Of a DNA stretch of 64,000 bases, positions 49,905-63,531 are shown in pieces. Each line of letters begins with the position of its first letter. Position 1 is the stretch's first letter. Under the pieces are notes generated by a model, which worked only from the letters and a program-made list of their open reading frames with translations, searched no databases and was not told where the DNA came from. Source of the DNA: Podarcis raffonei (taxonomy: Eukaryota; Chordata; Lepidosauria; Squamata; Lacertidae); assembly GCF_027172205.1 (NCBI RefSeq), contig NC_070612.1, positions 31,025,183-31,089,182 on the forward strand, read 5' to 3'. The translations under genes were made by a program, and so were the position numbers.

Positions 49905-51513
49905 CCTAAAAAAGTGTAAAATATTTATGTAAACAAACTTTGCACAAATAGAATTTTAAAATGTCCAACTAGGCAAAACATCCAACTACGGCTGCCTTCA
50001 AATGAGGGGATAGCCCCAGGGAAGGGAGAAATCACACTCCAGCTGCTATTTTCCTCCAAATGTGCTGTTTTTCCAAGAAAAGGTTCATTCCTAACCCTGG
50101 CCACTGCTCAACCAGTCTGTATGGAATGCCAGGCCACTTCTTCACACAGGGCCTTTTGGGTCTTTCCGTTGGATTTCACTGGCAGAGATCCTACAGGCTT
50201 CCACTTTATCCACCCCCTTCCCAGACTGGTGCAAAAGGGGTTGGGATTGTTTCTACCAACTCATGGTGGTGGAGAAAAACCTCAGAAACTAATTAGCAGC
50301 ATGACTGTGAAACATATTCCTGCAATGATTTTTAAATATAGTGGTACTAGTACATCAGGCAGTAGTAGGCAGATTTCAGTAACCTGTCACAGACAACTAT
50401 AGGTTTCATCTATACAGCAGGCGAAAACTTCAGAACTGGCTATTCAGTCACAAATTTAAGTTGTCATACCATCCCCAGTCACAAATGTCAGTAGTTGTCA
50501 TACCATCCCCAAAGGCTGTGCAATATAAAGAGTACACTCTCTCTCACACACACAGACACGGTGGTGTTTGAGTTAAAACCATACTCAAGGCGGCTTATGA
50601 CATGACAAGATTTGCATAATTACAAACATAACAGAAGTCATAAATAAAACACATCAAAAAGTACACAACCAAATTAAAACAATTTCCACACGAATCATAA
50701 CATGATCTAGAAATAAAGATACAAAAATCAGCATCAGTATTGTTATTATTTATTCAACTTATACAGCGCGAGCAACCAAAGAAACCTCCAAACTCTACCG
50801 CAGCCGAAGAGTCTGTTCAGCAGCTCTTGTAACTGGGGTCAGTCAGGGACCCGCCCACCCAGGCCAGGTGGGAAAATAACGGCCAACAAGGCAGGGAGGC
50901 AGATCTTCCAGGGCGAAAGGAAGGCAGCCCAGCCGAACTCAGCGGGACTTACTTCTGACCGGACATGCTTCGGACTGCGCCGCTCCTCCAGGGATGTCCA
51001 GCCGAGGGACTTGCGGAGCGGCTCTGCCCGACTGTGTTGCGCTGACCCTTCTCCGCCGCTTCTGTAGCTCAGGCAGCGCCTTACTCGCCCTTCTCCATCA
51101 CCAGGGAGACCTGCCGCGGTCCCGTAATACCCGCCGGAGGCGCCTTTCTCCTCCTGGGACTCAGGCTGCCTCCATTCAGGCTGGGGGCTTCCCACGCATG
51201 TGGGCGCCCAGCTGATGGCGAAACGCTAAGGCCTCACCCTCTGGCCCCAAAGAAAAGCCAAAAGCTCGCCGAAACTGATGTATGTATGTATGTATGTATG
51301 TATGTATGTATGTATGTATGTATGTATGTCATACGTGATTCTTACCTCACAGACTCGCCTTCCTATTTACCAGAAGACGGGCGGAAGAAAGGGGGCCCCT
51401 GTGACGTTGTTATTATGCGCTGACTCGGGCAGAGTTGGGAAAGGTCCCCGCGAAGGATGAACACGTGTCTTCGTGACGCCTTTCCAGGCACTTGGATCGT
51501 CCCCCAAGCGAAC
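49905..51513. promoter_or_regulatory. Shared RAD17/AK6 promoter region with RAD17 first exon
   Basis: RAD17 exon 2 starts at 49905 (acceptor TTTTTTAG). A minus-strand donor ends a CpG-rich non-coding exon at 50953 (GGTCAGAA then GTAAGT). From about 50870 to 51510 the sequence is CpG-rich and carries both 5' ends head to head, with the AK6 start at 51514. This is the layout of a bidirectional promoter. A TATG microsatellite lies inside. The stretch 49906-50850 is RAD17 intron 1, with nothing else clear in it. Confidence 0.6.
51278..51329. repeat. TATG microsatellite in the RAD17/AK6 promoter
   Basis: About thirteen perfect ATGT/TATG units. Length is likely to vary between individuals. Confidence 0.95.
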
Positions 51514-53674
<2,161 letters not shown>

Positions 53675-56139
53675 CATTTTAATATATAATATTAATAGAC
53701 CAAACAGTCTTAGAAATAACTTAATTCAATAGCACTGGCTGACTGGTTCTTGTCAGTTACACTTGCTGTTTCAGTCATTGAGGAAACAGTAACAGTTACT
53801 TTTCTGTGAAAATAAAATTGGAGATAAATGAAATTCAGCAGATTTATGCTGCACTAATTATAGCTGGATTCATATGACTGCAGAAACTGGACATAAGTTA
53901 CAGACTTGGAAACTTTAAAAAACATGACATTCTGTGTAATTGGGCATCTTAAGATTCTTTTTGAAGATTTGGTTGAAAAGGTTAATAACAAACTGCACTG
54001 GCTTGTTTAGGTGTTAGCATCTCAATTGCTGTGCAACTTCCTTTTTTTGGTAATACGTTGAATTGTTCTGTGGAAGTTTTTATTTTTTAATGGTGGGGCT
54101 TGGTTTGTGACAATGTTCCAGGTTATTAAGTTATCGACATGCAATGTCATTTAATATATTTGTGTGTGTATATATATTTCATTTACTAGCTCATAGTAAA
54201 TGTTATCAGTCTTTCAAGCCTAAAAGCTTTCCCGGTGAAGTTACTTCTAATGCTATGGGAATATTGACCTGTCTTTGCAAGTGTAATACATTGACTATAC
54301 ACAGTGCAACCTGAAGTGCAACCACAGGTCATGTTATTGATGTGAACACACATGCCAGTTCCACATAATAGGAAGCCCAATTTGATAGCAGCTTCCCATA
54401 GCATGTATGTGTGTCAAATACAGATCTATGTTTTGTCTGTTGACTACCACAACGCATGTGCAAAATACACAGTACCAAGTGAAAGGTAGGTAGAAAATTG
54501 GTTATGCATGAATAAAGTATTAAGTCTGTAAGTATGTTTATTAATGTCTCTTCTTTGTGTTAAAATATTTAGCTCCAGAGGTCTGATCTTTGAAATTTAT
54601 AATGAAATTATAAAAATTGCAAAGGACACTGATTAGTATCTTAATAGGAAGCACATCTTCCTGTTGTCAGTTGGGAAAGGCCCACTTTGATTGCCCTGGT
54701 AGTTTTGTGGTAATTCAGCATATATAAAGCACTGATGTTTCCTTTTCTGGAACTAAAAAGGTTTAAAGGTATTCTTGAAAAGGAGCCTCCTTCTTTAGGA
54801 ATAGGAGACTCCTACTGAATTTAAGCATATACTAACTTAAATGCAGCATCAGTACTTAAGATACTCCTAGCTGCACATTCCATGGTATAATGTAAATTAC
54901 ACAGTCATTCAGTGTGTATAGTATGACTGACACTTATGGGGGATACACATTGTCATGGCAGGGAACATGATAGGACTTTCCCTTTCTCCTCTTCCTCTTC
55001 ACGCTTGCAAAATCTATTCCAAAAGGTTCCCCAATTGTCCAGAGTAGATTTTGAGGGGCATCAGTGTACACGTCAGGGGGAAAGTCCCATTGCACAAGTG
55101 GCTGTCACTGTTGGGTGTTGCCCTTATCCACGGAGCATTTGATTTGTGCCTCTTATAACGTCATTGTATGTTTGTGTTTTGTATATATGAAAATGAAAAT
55201 TATCCAGTTTGCCATTTTCCTAAACTAAGCTACTTTGACTTGAAACTTTTATTATTTACTAAATAACTATTGGAAATGACTTTGTACTTAATATAATTTT
55301 GATTTATGGGGAAATGGGTCTATAGTTTTGTAAGTTTCTTAATAAAAAGGAGTGCATTTAATGGTAAACATTTAGCTTTGCATTTATATACAGGTATGTC
55401 TATTAAAGTGCCTTCTATGATATGCTGTAAGCAATTTCTTTTAATGAATGTTTAAATACGATGTTTCTATTCAACTTTTGTAGTAGCTCTTGCTGTGTTC
55501 AATAAATTTGCTTGTATTGATGACCAGTTAAGAAAACCACTTAACTTCAGACATGTATTGCAGCTAAATCTGTATCTCACTCATCCTTTCCTGTTTGTCA
55601 AAGCTTAATTATCCTATAGTGCAATAGAGGATTTTGACATGTAGTAGCTACCTATGTATGTGGGAAGACCCTTCATGAAGTGGTAGAGCTCATACTTTGT
55701 TTAAGGCCAGAGGTTTAATAAAAAGGTTCCATGGTGGCAGGTCATCTATGTATCTAGCTAGCTATCTTAATTTATCCTTTTTCAAATAAAATAAAAATAA
55801 TTGTACATTTTCCAATTAACATTCAATTAGTATTACTTCCCCTCCACCACTCCATGCTTTCCCCAAGTATTGTAATATTGATGCATATTCTAATTATTCT
55901 ATAACTTATCTCCTCCATAATATTCTCCTATATGTATTTTACTGCTGTTATTACTCCAAACCTACTTACGTTTTAACATGTTTACAATAATTTTTTTAAT
56001 AAGCTGCAAACATGTTCCAGTCCTCCTTTAAAAGCTCATCTTGATCTCTAATTTCACTAGTTAAGCTTGCTAGTTGGCAGTTGAAACTGAAGGAATATGC
56101 TCAATCTTCTAGGTCATTTATAAAATATTGAGCTGTTGT

Positions 56140-56205
56140 CACTACATACTGATCTAGATGGACTAATGATCTAATGGTGTAAGGCAGCTTCATACGATTA
56201 ATTGC
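56140..56205 (+). repeat. Tail fragment of the tRNA-derived SINE family seen at 46927
   Basis: ATCTAGATGGACTAATGATC and GTGTAAGGCAGCTTCATACG match the 3' part of that SINE. The head is missing or too diverged. Confidence 0.5.
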
Positions 56206-56426
56206 CTGAATTTAGATAATCTCCCTTAATTTTTTTTTGCATGAGATTGCATTGTATGCACCTTTCAAATGCTTATTCGGAACCACCGTTCAAGGCACAA
56301 CGTGCAGATGAAAATGCCTGATAAAAAGCTCTTGAGGTGCCCTCTAGATATTGAAGCCTCTGACTCCCATCAGTCCCAGCTAGCATTTCCTGTAAGGGAA
56401 GATGAGAATTTCAGGATTGCACTGTA

Positions 56427-56635
56427 CGGTGGTACCTCTGGTTACGAACTTAATTCGTTCCGGAGGTCCGTTCTTAACCTGAGGCGCGCTTTTGCTAATG
56501 GGGCCTCCCGCTGCGCGTGCGCTTCTGGCACACGATTTCCATTCGCATCCTGGGGCAAAGTTCGCAACCAGGAGCAGCTACTTCCAGTTTGGCAGAGCTC
56601 GTAACCTGAAGCATTCGTAACCAGAGGTACCATGG
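56427..56635. mobile_element. TA-flanked MITE, variant interior
   Basis: Ends CGGTGGTACCTCTGGTTACG and CGTAACCAGAGGTACCATGG, flanked by TA. The interior shares GGGGCCTCCCGCTGC with the main family but has a different CpG-rich block (CTGCGCGTGCGCTTCTGGCA). Related subfamily. Confidence 0.8.
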
Positions 56636-56644
56636 TATTGGCAC

Positions 56645-56930
56645 CAGTGCTGGATTTACGTATAAGCTAAGCAAGCTATAGCTTAGGGCCCCACTCTCTT
56701 GGGGGCCCCCCAAAAAAATAAAGGGAAAAAAACCTGGATGTACTGGTACATTTCCAAAATATAAGATAAAATACTAAAACAAAACCTACATACAGCAACA
56801 GTGTTTTGTGTTGTGTAGGTCCATAAATTACCATATAGCATATATTCAACACAAAAAACATCGACAATTTGTTGTTGACAAAGGACAGCTGGACATACAA
56901 AGGGCCCCATCAAACCTAAATGCGACCCTG
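56645..56930. mobile_element. hAT MITE with exact 8-bp target duplication
   Basis: Ends CAGTGCTGGATTTACG and AAATGCGACCCTG; ATTGGCAC flanks it on both sides (56637-56644 and 56931-56938). The interior includes GGGGGCCCCCC and an AT-rich middle. It abuts the preceding MITE. Confidence 0.85.
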
Positions 56931-57019
56931 ATTGGCACTGTATTTGGACAGGAACATAGACACCAAATATGCCTCTCTGGGGAGGGTATTCCATGAGGAC
57001 CTCCCAGGTAAACCACTTG

Positions 57020-57210
57020 CTGTTGGACTATGACCTGGGAGGCTGGGGTTCAAATCCCCACTCAGCCATGAAGCCCACTAGGGCTGACCTTGGGCCAGTC
57101 GCTGCCTTCACAGGGTGTTTGTTGTGAGGATAAAATGGGGAGAACCATGTACGTCCCTTTGAGCTCCTTGGAGGAAAAAAGTATAAAAATGCAATGAAAT
57201 AAATACCCCC
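57020..57210 (+). mobile_element. tRNA-derived SINE, second copy of the 12160 type
   Basis: GGGGTTCAAATCCCCACTC, CCTTGGGCCAGTCGCTG, TTTGAGCTCCTTGGAGGAAA and the AATAAATA tail match the 12160-12400 copy in the same order. Confidence 0.75.
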
Positions 57211-57379
57211 CCCAAAAAAAAACCACTGCCTCGCAGCAGACGGGTATAACTTAGTGTCAGGTACCATTTCTTCCTGCTGCAACGGCACAGAGGCTTGTGG
57301 GCGGCGCCTTAAAAACTAATGGGCCAGTTAGATGGATATTTGCAACAAGCTTATTATATTACCGTGCCCACTCTTGACT

Positions 57380-57720
57380 CTGCAGGTTCCTCCTCTAGCT
57401 GCGGGGAAGGGAGGGCTATTTGGGGTAGGCGGGCAGGTGAAGCCCTGCCCCGGAGGGAGGCCGGGAGGAACTGAGGGACGGACCGGGAAGGGCGACGGCT
57501 GGACTGGAGGGAAGGAGGAAGCCCTGCTCGCCTCGCCGGCCAGGTGGGTCTGCGGCGGGCTTGGCTTGCGCGCGGAGGCCCGCAGCTCTGGAAAGCTCGG
57601 CCCGGTGGGAGAGGAAAAGGGGGGCCGAGGAGGGGCCGAGCCGTGGGGCGTCGGGGTTCTATGCATGTGGCGCGAAGGGAAGCCCCGGAGGCTCGTGCTA
57701 CGCGCTCTTTCGTGAAAGGA
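57380..57720 (+). promoter_or_regulatory. CCDC125: CCDC125 CpG-island promoter and candidate first exon
   Basis: A short GC- and CpG-rich block on the plus-strand side of CCDC125. A donor-like CCGGCCAG then GTGGGT ends a candidate non-coding exon at 57543. It is the only CpG island upstream of the first CCDC125 coding exon. Proline-rich open frames crossing it on both strands are composition artefacts. Confidence 0.5.
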
Positions 57721-57721
57721 A

Positions 57722-57812
57722 ATAAATTTTAAAAATTAAAAAATTGTCCTTAGAGACCAACTAAGTTTGTTCTGGGTGTAAGCTTTCGTGTGCATGCACA
57801 CTTCTTCGTAAA
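57722..57812 (+). repeat. Interspersed repeat 3' part (ACCAACTAAGTTTGTTC type)
   Basis: AATTGTCCTTAGAGACCAAC followed by AGCTTTCGTGTGCATGCACA and CTTCTTCG is the core of a repeat widespread in reptiles. It shares the AAAAATT...CCAACTAAG block with 59459-59555. Class not certain. Confidence 0.6.
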
Positions 57813-58121
57813 GCTTCGCGTTCTCTTTTTAGTCAGAATTCGCGTTGGCGGGAGCTGCGTGCGCTCAGCTCAGGCGCCCTCTGAGATTTTGCGTTGCCCC
57901 TGCAACTCCGACGGGGAGCTTTCCTTGCCTTTCTTTCCTGTACCTTTTAATATTGGTGGCAAAGGGAGACCTTCAGCAGATCACAGTTTTGCCCTGTATG
58001 GAGACGCCAGTGATGCTCAAAGCTGCACCTGTTGAATGTTGGTTGGGCATGCAGCTTTTTAAAGAAAAGGGGGGAAACAGAAGAGAAAGCCCTGCTTAAA
58101 GTGTTGTCATAATTGATTGAT

Positions 58122-58262
58122 AGAATCACAGAGTTGGAAGGGATCCTGAGAATCATCTCGTCTAACCCCCTGCAATGCAGGAATATGCAGCTGTCCCTTA
58201 GGCGGGATTGAACACGCAACCTTGACATTGTCAGCATCACACTCTAGTCAACTGAGCTACCC
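58122..58262 (-). mobile_element. tRNA-derived SINE (GAGTTGGAAGGGACC family), copy 3
   Basis: Plus-strand view: AGAATCACAGAGTTGGAAGG, CCTGCAATGCAGGAATATG and ACTCTAGTCAACTGAGCTAC, the reversed tRNA-like head. Confidence 0.75.
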
Positions 58263-58503
58263 ATGAAAGAGATAATTAGAGGATAAGTTCTTTATTCTGG
58301 GAAGCCCTAAAATAAGTAAAGGGGACCCATTGTATGATTCTGCAGCGATAAGGTATGTTCTGTAATCTTGGGCCCATGCATTTCTGGCTTTTCTGCCAGC
58401 TACAACTGTACATAAATATGAAGAATCTTATAACTGTGTACATTATAAATATAAAATGCCTGTTGCTGTATAGTTATGCAGCAGTAAGGGGTGTTTTGCA
58501 GTA

Positions 58504-58725
58504 CAGTGGTACCTCGGGTTACACATGCTTCAGGTTACATACACTTCAGGTTACAGACTCTGCTAACCCAGAAATAGTACCTCAGGTTAAGAACTTTGCT
58601 TCAGGATGAGAACAGAAATTGGGCTCTGGCGGCGCAGCAGCAGGAGGCCCCATTAGCTAAAGTGGTGCTGCAGGTTAAGAACAGACCTCCAGAACGAATT
58701 AAGTACTTAACCCGAGGTACCACCG
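58504..58725. mobile_element. Tc1/mariner-like MITE copy 6, same orientation as the AK6 copy
   Basis: Ends CAGTGGTACCTCGGGTTACA and TAACCCGAGGTACCACCG, flanked by TA. The interior matches the copy at 52088 in the same direction. Confidence 0.9.
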
Positions 58726-58747
58726 TATTGGATTTACCATGGAATGT

Positions 58748-58934
58748 TAAGACATCAGGAAACCACCTTATAATGAGTCAGACCATGGGTCCATGTAACT
58801 CAACATTGTCAGCACTGATTGGTAGCATTTCAGGATTTCAAACATGCCTCTCTCCCAGCCCTACCTAGAGATGCTGAGGATGAAGCCTGGGGTCTTTTGC
58901 ATGGAAAGCAGATGCTCTATCACTGAGCCACAGC
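58748..58934 (-). mobile_element. tRNA-derived SINE, minus-strand relative of the 46927 copy
   Basis: Plus-strand view: CCACCTTATAATGAGTCAGA, CATTGTCAGCACTGATTGG, CTTTTGCATGGAAAGCAGAT and GCTCTATCACTGAGCCACAG, the reverse of the tRNA-like head. Confidence 0.7.
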
Positions 58935-58954
58935 CAGTCACTTGCTAGCTATAT

Positions 58955-59190
58955 AAGTAAAGCTAAAGGGACCCCTGACCATTAGGTCCAGTCGCAGACA
59001 ACTCTGGGTTGCGGCGCTCATCTTACTCTATAGGCCGAGGGAATCGGCGTTTGTCCATAGACAGCTTCCAGGTCATGTGGCCAGCATGACTAAGCAGCTT
59101 CTGGCGAACCAGAGCAGCGCACAGAAATGCCGTTTACCTTCCCAGATTTCAAACTGCTAGGTTGGTAGGAGCAGGGATCGAGCAACGATC
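58955..59190 (-). mobile_element. Sauria-type SINE, internally deleted and head-less
   Basis: The plus strand shows AAAGGGACCCCTGACCATTA, GTCATGTGGCCAGCATGAC and AAATGCCGTTTACCTTCCCA, then jumps to TTTCAAACTGCTAGGTTGG. The GGTACCTATTTATC block and the tRNA-like head are missing. Confidence 0.8.
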
Positions 59191-59314
59191 CCTGCAGATA
59201 AATATGCTTTGCTCATTGTGTACTTGATAAATATAAAATGCTTGTTGTTTCAAATATAAAACTAACTGTGTGGCATTCTAATGAGAAATGAGCAGTGCTT
59301 AATGCTTTTTGTTG

Positions 59315-59458
59315 ATACAAGTGTGATTCTGATAACCCTAAGGTTGCAAGTTTGATTCCCGTATGGGACAGCTGCATATTCCTGCACTGCAGGGGGTTGG
59401 AGTGGATGATCCTCCAGGTCCCTTCCAACTCTACAATTCTATGATTCTGTGATTCTAG
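59315..59458 (+). mobile_element. tRNA-derived SINE (GAGTTGGAAGGGACC family), copy 4
   Basis: Plus orientation: CTAAGGTTGCAAGTTTGATTC, CTGCACTGCAGGGGGTTGG, CCCTTCCAACTCTACAATTC and the TATGATTCTGTGATTCTA tail. Confidence 0.75.
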
Positions 59459-59560
59459 ATTCAGGTGGTAGCCGTGTTGGTTTGAGGCAGGCAAAATAAA
59501 TTTTAAAAATTTAAAAATTGTCCAGTAGCACCTTAGATACCAACTAAGACTACATGTTAA
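59459..59560 (+). repeat. Interspersed repeat starting GGTGGTAGCCGTGTTGG
   Basis: GTGGTAGCCGTGTTGGTTTG, then AAAAATTGTCCAGTAGCACC and ACCAACTAAGACTAC. This repeat type is common in reptile genomes. It starts directly after the SINE tail. Confidence 0.6.
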
Positions 59561-60506
59561 CAAACTAGCTTCCTTCCCCGACACCCCAAATTAAGTGTGC
59601 CTAAATTGTAAGCATTATGGGACAATGTATACACAATGTTACTCATCACCTTGTTTCATACTGTGATATTTACAATGGATGTGCAGAAGACAAGCTCTTC
59701 CTATCACTATATTTATGTCTAAATCAGTCTCTAAAGGGTAGGTGAACAGAAGTTCCATTTTGTTTTCTTAAAAACAAGCAGCACACATTCAAAATGGTTT
59801 ACTAAAGTTAAATGTACGTGTGCAAAAACAGCATAAGAAGACATTTTTAATGAAGGGAGGGTTTTCTATAAATGCTTCCTCTTAACATTATTTGCTAAAA
59901 AAAAAAAAAGCAGCCAAGTATTCAGAGTTCCTTTGTGAGGATGTTATAAATGGCTGGATTCTATTAAAGAGAACTAGGAAAGCAATAACATAGTGTAATA
60001 TGCACATTTCATACAAGAACTCAATTCCACATAGGTCTTGATGTGACTTTTGCAGTTGTTGGATTGTAAGTTAAACAATGCTTTCTTTTTTATTACATTT
60101 TAAAGTAAACAAAGTGGCTGGGTGTGTTTATGGTCCTGCCAGCAAGGCATAAGATTACACTGATATGCTTTTAAGTTCTTGGAATCTTATTTTGCAGTCG
60201 TGCTTTGAAATCAGTACTAACAATACATGTGTTTAATTTGCAGGAAATGCTTCCTGTAATTAGTAAGCATGGGTTATTTAGGAAAATCTTAGTACAGTGT
60301 AAAAAAACTATTTGCTGCCGTCTAGAAATGGCGGAAGTGGCTGTTAAAGAAACCGAGACATCTTTAGTTTTGTTATAGCATAATTATTCGTTTTTATTCA
60401 TTTATTTTCCAGCACAACTTTCCCTGACGTGTTTGTGTTTAAACAAAGCTTTTGTATTTAAACAAAGGCACTGCTAGCTTGAAATAAGAAGCTATTTGTG
60501 TTGCCA

Positions 60507-63500
60507 ATGAGTGAAGCAGTGTCATTGCAGAACAAACTGGGTATGACCTCAGAAGGTGAAGATGATGACATGGCATGTGGAGATTTGGGAAATGGACTCA
60601 TTAGAAGGCAAAGTGATATGTATGAACCAGAAAGCTTCAGCGCACACCCAGGTATGCCTAGAAGAGGTTCAGCAAGGAAAAGCTTCAGTCCGTTTATGCT
60701 GCCAAAAAAAGGAGAAGAATGTGATGCAACAGTTTTTCGTTGCTCAAGGTGTAACAGTTTGAATGACACGTCAGTCAAAAAAATGGGAATCAATGCATTT
60801 CGTAGCTGCAACCGACAAAACAGCTCTGGTAAGGTTTTAGTTCAATCCAAACTTTTGGACCATTTTGTATTCTTCATACAGCACGTAAATGTTGCTATTA
60901 AGATACTTAATTCATAAACATCTCCAGGAGCATGTAAGTACCACAGAACAACAAATATAGAGCAGCAGGCGAAACAGTTTATTGCACCACCTAAAATGCT
61001 GGTTTCAAATTTTCAGTTATACTGAGCTTTTCACCTATTCCTGTAGGTGTTCAAAACAAAAACAAGGAATGTAAGATATATGTATGATGGATAGTGTTGA
61101 CCCAGTTGTGTGTGCTTAAGCATGTTGACTTAAACAGAAGCTATAATAACTGAATTCAAAATATTAGACCTTGCATGTCTACTGTTTTACAAGTTTTCCT
61201 GTAAAAAATGAGAGATTCCAGTGGATCACAAGAGAGGAGAGGAGGCAGCATTTAAGGCTTTATATAAGTTGTAAACAGTGCTGTACAGGGGACTGGTGTA
61301 TCAGTCAGCACACTAAGCACTTATTTGTTGACTCAACCATTTGGGTGCTAGGCTTCTAATGATGCAGTCCAGCTTGTAGATTCCAAGCAAGAAAGAGATT
61401 AATGTAGTCTCATTTATCTCCAAGGCCGCAGTGTACAGTAGTGTCTCACTGGATTGTAACATGAGTGAGATTCCATTTTGGGGAGGAAACTCATTTTTCA
61501 AATATTCAAAACAATAACTGGATGTTGCTGAGGAAATACAATTTCCTTTTCCCAGAAAACTATTGCTTCCAGCGCAAGTTGGAGTTCTGTATGGATTATG
61601 ACTGTGCAAGTGTTGCAGGCAGTTATTTTGAAATTTGTCCTTTGAGTATTGCATTCCCCCACCCCTTTGTTCCTTTTTAAAAGAGATCAGCTGCTCTCTG
61701 ATGTTTCACTTCCTTGCTTTGCCTTTTGGTGAACTCCCCTCCCCACCTCAGTTTTACTTTTATTTTATTTTAAGGAATCTCCATTAGAGTGCATGTGTCC
61801 CAAGTTTTTCTTTTGTTTATACATCTCTTGAAACATAGTTCCACGCATGCATGGAGACATGGGTGGCTCATCCCGTTTTGCCACCTGAGGTAAACCGGAA
61901 ATTGCCGCCTCCTGCCCCATCTGCTGAATGGGCTCAGCTCTCCCCACTTCTGCTGCTAGAACACTTCAGCTCTCACCAAAGTTGGTGGGAGCCAAGCTGT
62001 TCCACAAAGCGTTCTCTGCAACCCAGAATGCCTCCCTCTTGCCAGTGAGGGTGTGTGTGTGTTTGTGTGTGTGTTCTGGAAGCAGTAGTGTGGACAGAGA
62101 GCCATCTCTTCTGTCTCCATTGCCTGAGTCTGGTGCTTTACCGCACCTCATGTGCTGGACAGCTCAGCATGGAGACAAACAAATGTGTGGTTAGCCATTA
62201 AATAAGTTAGTGTTGATTTAACTTTACCTTTTGATCTAAAGTTCTTTTGCATCCTTTCCCCACCCCCCTCCACCATTAGGAGATGCCCAATGTGGTTTTT
62301 TTCTCTCCTTCCAACAATCAGATGCTATTTCTTGAAACTTAAGAAGTGGTGTATTAAATGCTTATTACATAAAAGTGCAAGGGGAGGGCAAATTACCATA
62401 GTTTTGAGAAACAGCTGGTGCTTTTCAAGTTCTTTTTTTAACGTTTTAAAAAAGCACTTAAAAATAAGCATGCTATCCTATTAGTTTCAAACCAGGACGC
62501 TTTTTCTATTATGAATGCACACAGAATCTAACTCTGAGGCATCAAATGAAGAATTAATACAACACCTTCAAGAAGCTGAAGAGGTAAGTGCCTGTCTTGG
62601 CAAGACTTAATTTGGAACCTTATTTTTCTCATTAATAGGATGTTCCTAGACCCAGAAGCAATAGCAAATATGGGGCATGGTGTTGAGAGAGTAGTAGAAG
62701 TCCAGCTTCACCCATATTTGGAGGAAGTGGATTTTCTGGATCCATTTCGGTCTGGCTTTAGGCCTGGTTATGGCACTGAAGCCGCCTTGGTTGCCTTGGT
62801 TGATGGCTTAAGCAGGAGCCTTTTCTGCTGGCCAGGGAACCCTCCAGAACAGTGTGGGAGATGGTGTGGAGATGGGGCTGCAGCCTGAGGGAGAAATCCT
62901 TCCAATCACACAAGCGGGTGTCCCATCCACACATAGCAGAAAGTCTCTGTATGATGCCAATATTTTTGTTTACTCAACCTGACTTTATTCGTACCCAGGA
63001 AATAGAAGTTTTAAGAGTTGAATTGGAAGCATCTCAAAGACAACTTGAAGGCAAAGAGCAAGCACTAAAAATTCTGCAGAGCATGGTAACTTGCTAATAT
63101 ATATGAATTTACATGAAATTTGTAATGTAGCATTTTTCAAATTGTACATGTACTGTTATGCAAATGAGACAGCTGTTCTTCACCATTATGGTTTTATTAC
63201 TGATGTTGGTGACCAGTTCCTTATTTGATGCAGAGGCAGTTTTAGGGTAGCGTGACCAGTTCAGATGCACTGGGTTCTGTGCTGCAGGGGGCGCCATAAC
63301 AGTGTTGTATTAGAGTGTGAGAGGCAGTAGGGAGCCTCTGAAATTTGAAGTCTGCCACTGATTGATACATATGTTTTCACTTTTAGTATGATCTGCGAGA
63401 CATAATATTATGCGAGACATAATAGTTCAGCTTTTAAAATTTTTATTTCTCAGGCAGTGCTGGATAAAGCCACTTGTCATACTAAAGCGGTGTTTAAAAA

Positions 63501-63531
63501 AACAGAGCAGCAGAAGAGAGCTTTAGAAAAG
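60507..63531 (+). CDS. CCDC125: CCDC125 (coiled-coil domain containing 125), 5' coding part, runs off the right edge
   Basis: CCDC125 (Kenae) is a cytoplasmic coiled-coil protein linked to Rho-GTPase control and cell motility. Coding exons: 60507-60828, 62525-62583, 62999-63085 and 63454-63531, all GT-AG, joining in frame to 182 codons; human has 511, so most of the protein is outside. The N-terminal part aligns with human around EGEDDDMACGDLGNGLIRR, FSPFMLPKKGEE and the NRQNSSESNSEASNEEL stretch. The coiled coil begins LIQHLQEAEEEIEVLRVELE and continues EASQRQLEGKEQALKILQSM, close to human. The ATG was chosen because TGA lies in frame just upstream (60480-60482) and the next residues (MSEAV) resemble human MSK. 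A LINE fragment lies between the second and third exons. Confidence 0.9.
60829..62524 (+). other. CCDC125 intron after the first coding exon
   Basis: Donor GTAAGG, acceptor TGCACACAG. It contains a GT microsatellite near 62049-62072. No other gene or clear repeat was recognised. Confidence 0.6.
62636..62890 (+). mobile_element. L2/CR1-group LINE fragment (reverse-transcriptase piece)
   Basis: The plus strand encodes LHPYLEEVDFLDPFRSGFRP followed by GYGTEAALVALVDGLSRS, the same reverse-transcriptase segment seen at 23970-24060 in the other LINE. Only about 250 bases remain. It lies between CCDC125 coding exons 2 and 3. Confidence 0.75.

Larger units (their letters stand above)
53675..57360. 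other. AK6 3' UTR and gap to CCDC125
   Basis: AK6 3' UTR begins at 53675 with a likely signal at 53811; further AATAAA motifs occur near 55340 and 55500. No gene is recognised. A SINE tail piece (56140-56205) and two adjoining MITEs (56427-56635 and 56645-56930) are followed by a SINE at 57020-57210. Confidence 0.6.
57720..60506 (+). other. CCDC125 leader intron(s), repeat-rich
   Basis: Between the CpG island and the first coding exon lie two copies of a GTAGCCGTGTTGG-type repeat, SINEs at 58122, 58748, 58955 and 59315 and a MITE at 58504. No coding exon of CCDC125 was recognised here. Confidence 0.6.

Noticed and set aside
51457-51513. Upstream in-frame ATG of AK6
   Set aside because: It would add 19 residues with no match to the AK6 family, whose N terminus fits the ATG at 51514.
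57328-57732. Proline- and glycine-rich open frames upstream of CCDC125
   Set aside because: CpG-island composition; frames are open on both strands at once.
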